Part shown: positions 16,057-17,437 of the stretch, one piece after another
Layout of the letters: every line of letters starts with the position of its first letter
How positions within the stretch are numbered: the stretch's first letter is position 1
Source of the DNA: Clostridium sp. CAG:411
GTDB taxonomy: Bacteria; Bacillota; Clostridia; Lachnospirales; Lachnospiraceae
Reading direction: 5' to 3'
NCBI GenBank assembly: GCA_000437275.1
Contig: FR899719.1
Span: 110,034-127,470 of the forward strand
DNA length: 17,437 nt
Program-made: the position numbers and the translations under genes
Notes under the pieces: model-generated
The model's input: only the letters and a program-made list of their open reading frames with translations
Database searches by the model: none
Told to the model about the DNA's origin: nothing

Positions 16057-16072
16057 AGGAGGAAGAATACAT

Positions 16073-17362
16073 ATGGTAACAGCAATTGTAGGAGCTAACT
16101 GGGGCGATGAAGGAAAAGGTAAGATTACAGACATGCTTGGAGAAGAGTCTGATATCATTGTTAGATTCCAAGGTGGAAGCAATGCAGGTCATACTATTGT
16201 AAATAATTACGGAAAGTTTGCGCTTCATTTATTGCCATCAGGTGTATTTTACAATCACACTACAAGTATTATTGGAAATGGTGTTGCACTTAATATTCCG
16301 GATTTAGTAAAAGAAGTAGATAATCTGGTAGCACAAGGTGTGCCAAAGCCAAAGATTTTAGTATCTGATAGAGCGCAGATTGTAATGCCTTACCATGTTT
16401 TATTTGACCAGTATGAAGAGGAGAGACTTGCAGGTAAATCTTTTGGATCTACTAAGTCTGGAATTGCTCCTTTTTATTCAGATAAATATGCAAAGATTGG
16501 TTTTCAGGTTTCAGAATTATTTGACACAGAAGAGGCAATTAAGGAAAAGATTGAGCGCATCTGTGTACAGAAAAATGTAATATTAGAGCATTTATATCAT
16601 AAACCTGCTATTGATCAGGAAAAATTATATGCTACATTGATGGAATATAAGGATATGATTGAGCCATATGTTTGTGATACATCTAAGTTTTTACATGATG
16701 CATTAGCAAATGGTAAGAATATATTGTTAGAGGGGCAGTTAGGCTCATTAAAGGACCCAGATTTCGGTATTTACCCTATGGTAACATCATCTTCTACATT
16801 AGCCGGATATGGTGCTATTGGTGCTGGTATTCCACCATATGAGATTAAGAATATTGTTGTTGTTGTAAAGGCATATTCCAGTGCAGTTGGTGCAGGTGAA
16901 TTTGTCAGCGAAATCCACGGAGAGGAAGCAGACGAATTACGTCGTCGCGGCGGTGATGGTGGAGAATATGGAGCAACAACAGGAAGACCTAGAAGAATGG
17001 GATGGTTCGACTGTGTCGCATCTAGATATGGTTGTCGTGTACAGGGAGCAACAGAAGTTGCCTTTACTGTACTTGATGTATTAGGATATTTAGATGAAAT
17101 TCCTGTATGCGTAGGATATGAAATAGATGGCAAAGTTACAAAGGATTTCCCAGCTACAAAAGATTTAAAGAAGGCAAAACCTGTTTATGAAGTATTACCA
17201 GGATGGAAGACAGATATTCGTGGTATTAAGAATTATGAAGAACTTCCTGAAAATTGCAGAAAGTATATTGAATTTGTAGAAAAAGAACTTCAAGTGCCAA
17301 TTACTATGGTATCAAATGGACCAGGAAGAGAAGACATTATCTATCGCGGAATTAGAAAATAG
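16073..17362 (+). CDS. purA: Adenylosuccinate synthetase (divergent clostridial type), 429 aa
   Basis: PurA joins IMP and aspartate using GTP to give adenylosuccinate, the first step from IMP to AMP; PurB does the next. GANWGDEGKGK (7-17) holds the GTP P-loop and catalytic Asp12. GSNAGHTI gives His40. YPMVTSSSTLAG and YGATTGRPRRMGW are the later IMP and GTP segments. Length is normal. Two segments differ from the usual enzyme: GSTKSGIAP (125-133) replaces the common GTTGRGIGP, and EGQLGS (220-225) replaces EGAQGT, so the Gln that normally contacts IMP is Leu. Catalytic residues are intact, so I expect activity. GGAGG lies ten bases before the ATG. It follows a long structured leader. Confidence 0.93.
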   Translation: MVTAIVGANWGDEGKGKITDMLGEESDIIVRFQGGSNAGHTIVNNYGKFALHLLPSGVFYNHTTSIIGNGVALNIPDLVKEVDNLVAQGVPKPKILVSDRAQIVMPYHVLFDQYEEERLAGKSFGSTKSGIAPFYSDKYAKIGFQVSELFDTEEAIKEKIERICVQKNVILEHLYHKPAIDQEKLYATLMEYKDMIEPYVCDTSKFLHDALANGKNILLEGQLGSLKDPDFGIYPMVTSSSTLAGYGAIGAGIPPYEIKNIVVVVKAYSSAVGAGEFVSEIHGEEADELRRRGGDGGEYGATTGRPRRMGWFDCVASRYGCRVQGATEVAFTVLDVLGYLDEIPVCVGYEIDGKVTKDFPATKDLKKAKPVYEVLPGWKTDIRGIKNYEELPENCRKYIEFVEKELQVPITMVSNGPGREDIIYRGIRK

Positions 17363-17371
17363 TTAATAGCT

Positions 17372-17388
17372 AATAAAGCGACTTTATT
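17372..17388 (+). other. Short hairpin after purA; no clear terminator before the window end
   Basis: AATAAAG pairs with CTTTATT around CGA, ten bases after the purA stop, but GTAAATAAGCG follows rather than a T-tract. The remaining bases to 17437 show no gene, and the true terminator may lie beyond the edge. Confidence 0.3.
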
Positions 17389-17437
17389 GTAAATAAGCGA
17401 GTGTTAAAAGTAGGTTCATAATATAAACGAGCTAGAA

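Noticed and set aside
11560..16072. Known purine, ZTP or PRPP riboswitch in the purF or purA leader
   Set aside because: I could not find the conserved cores of these classes by eye. A covariance-model search could overturn this.

Overview
The window looks like ordinary chromosome from a low-GC Gram-positive anaerobe, most likely a Lachnospiraceae-type clostridium. The reasons are AT-rich DNA, strong AGGAGG-type ribosome sites, sigma-A-like promoters, a lipoprotein beta-hexosaminidase, and clostridial forms of GltB, PurF and HD-GYP proteins. The family assignment is inference from protein character; no rRNA or tRNA gene is present to confirm it.

Layout: the 3' part of a glycogen-debranching enzyme (3-1949, +) converges on an ABC-F ATPase (2021-3583, -), with a bidirectional terminator between them. 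A 448-base divergent region (3584-4031) holds the ABC-F promoter, two candidate promoters for gltB, and a series of terminator-like hairpins. Then come gltB (4032-8573) and gltD (8586-10076), forming NADPH glutamate synthase. A lipoprotein NagZ-type GH3 glycosidase (10226-11467) follows behind its own near-consensus promoter. The right half is a purine block: purF (11763-13202), purB (13239-14672), an HD-GYP protein (14723-15796) and purA (16073-17362). purF and purA each have a long, structured, gene-free leader (about 200 and 225 bases).

How the genes fit together: GltBD makes glutamate from 2-oxoglutarate and glutamine. PurF spends glutamine on the first committed purine step. PurA and PurB together convert IMP to AMP, and PurB also acts earlier in IMP synthesis. 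The HD-GYP protein between purB and purA probably degrades a cyclic dinucleotide (c-di-GMP), a GTP-derived signal, but a functional link to the pur genes is only a guess.

I see no mobile element, CRISPR array, tRNA or rRNA gene, and no plainly new multi-gene system. The least explained DNA is non-coding: the leaders of gltB, purF and purA contain mutually exclusive hairpins, and none matches a riboswitch class I can recognise by eye. Among proteins, the oddest are a PurA with substitutions at usual IMP-contact positions and a PurB that resembles the eukaryotic-type adenylosuccinate lyase more than the short Bacillus type.
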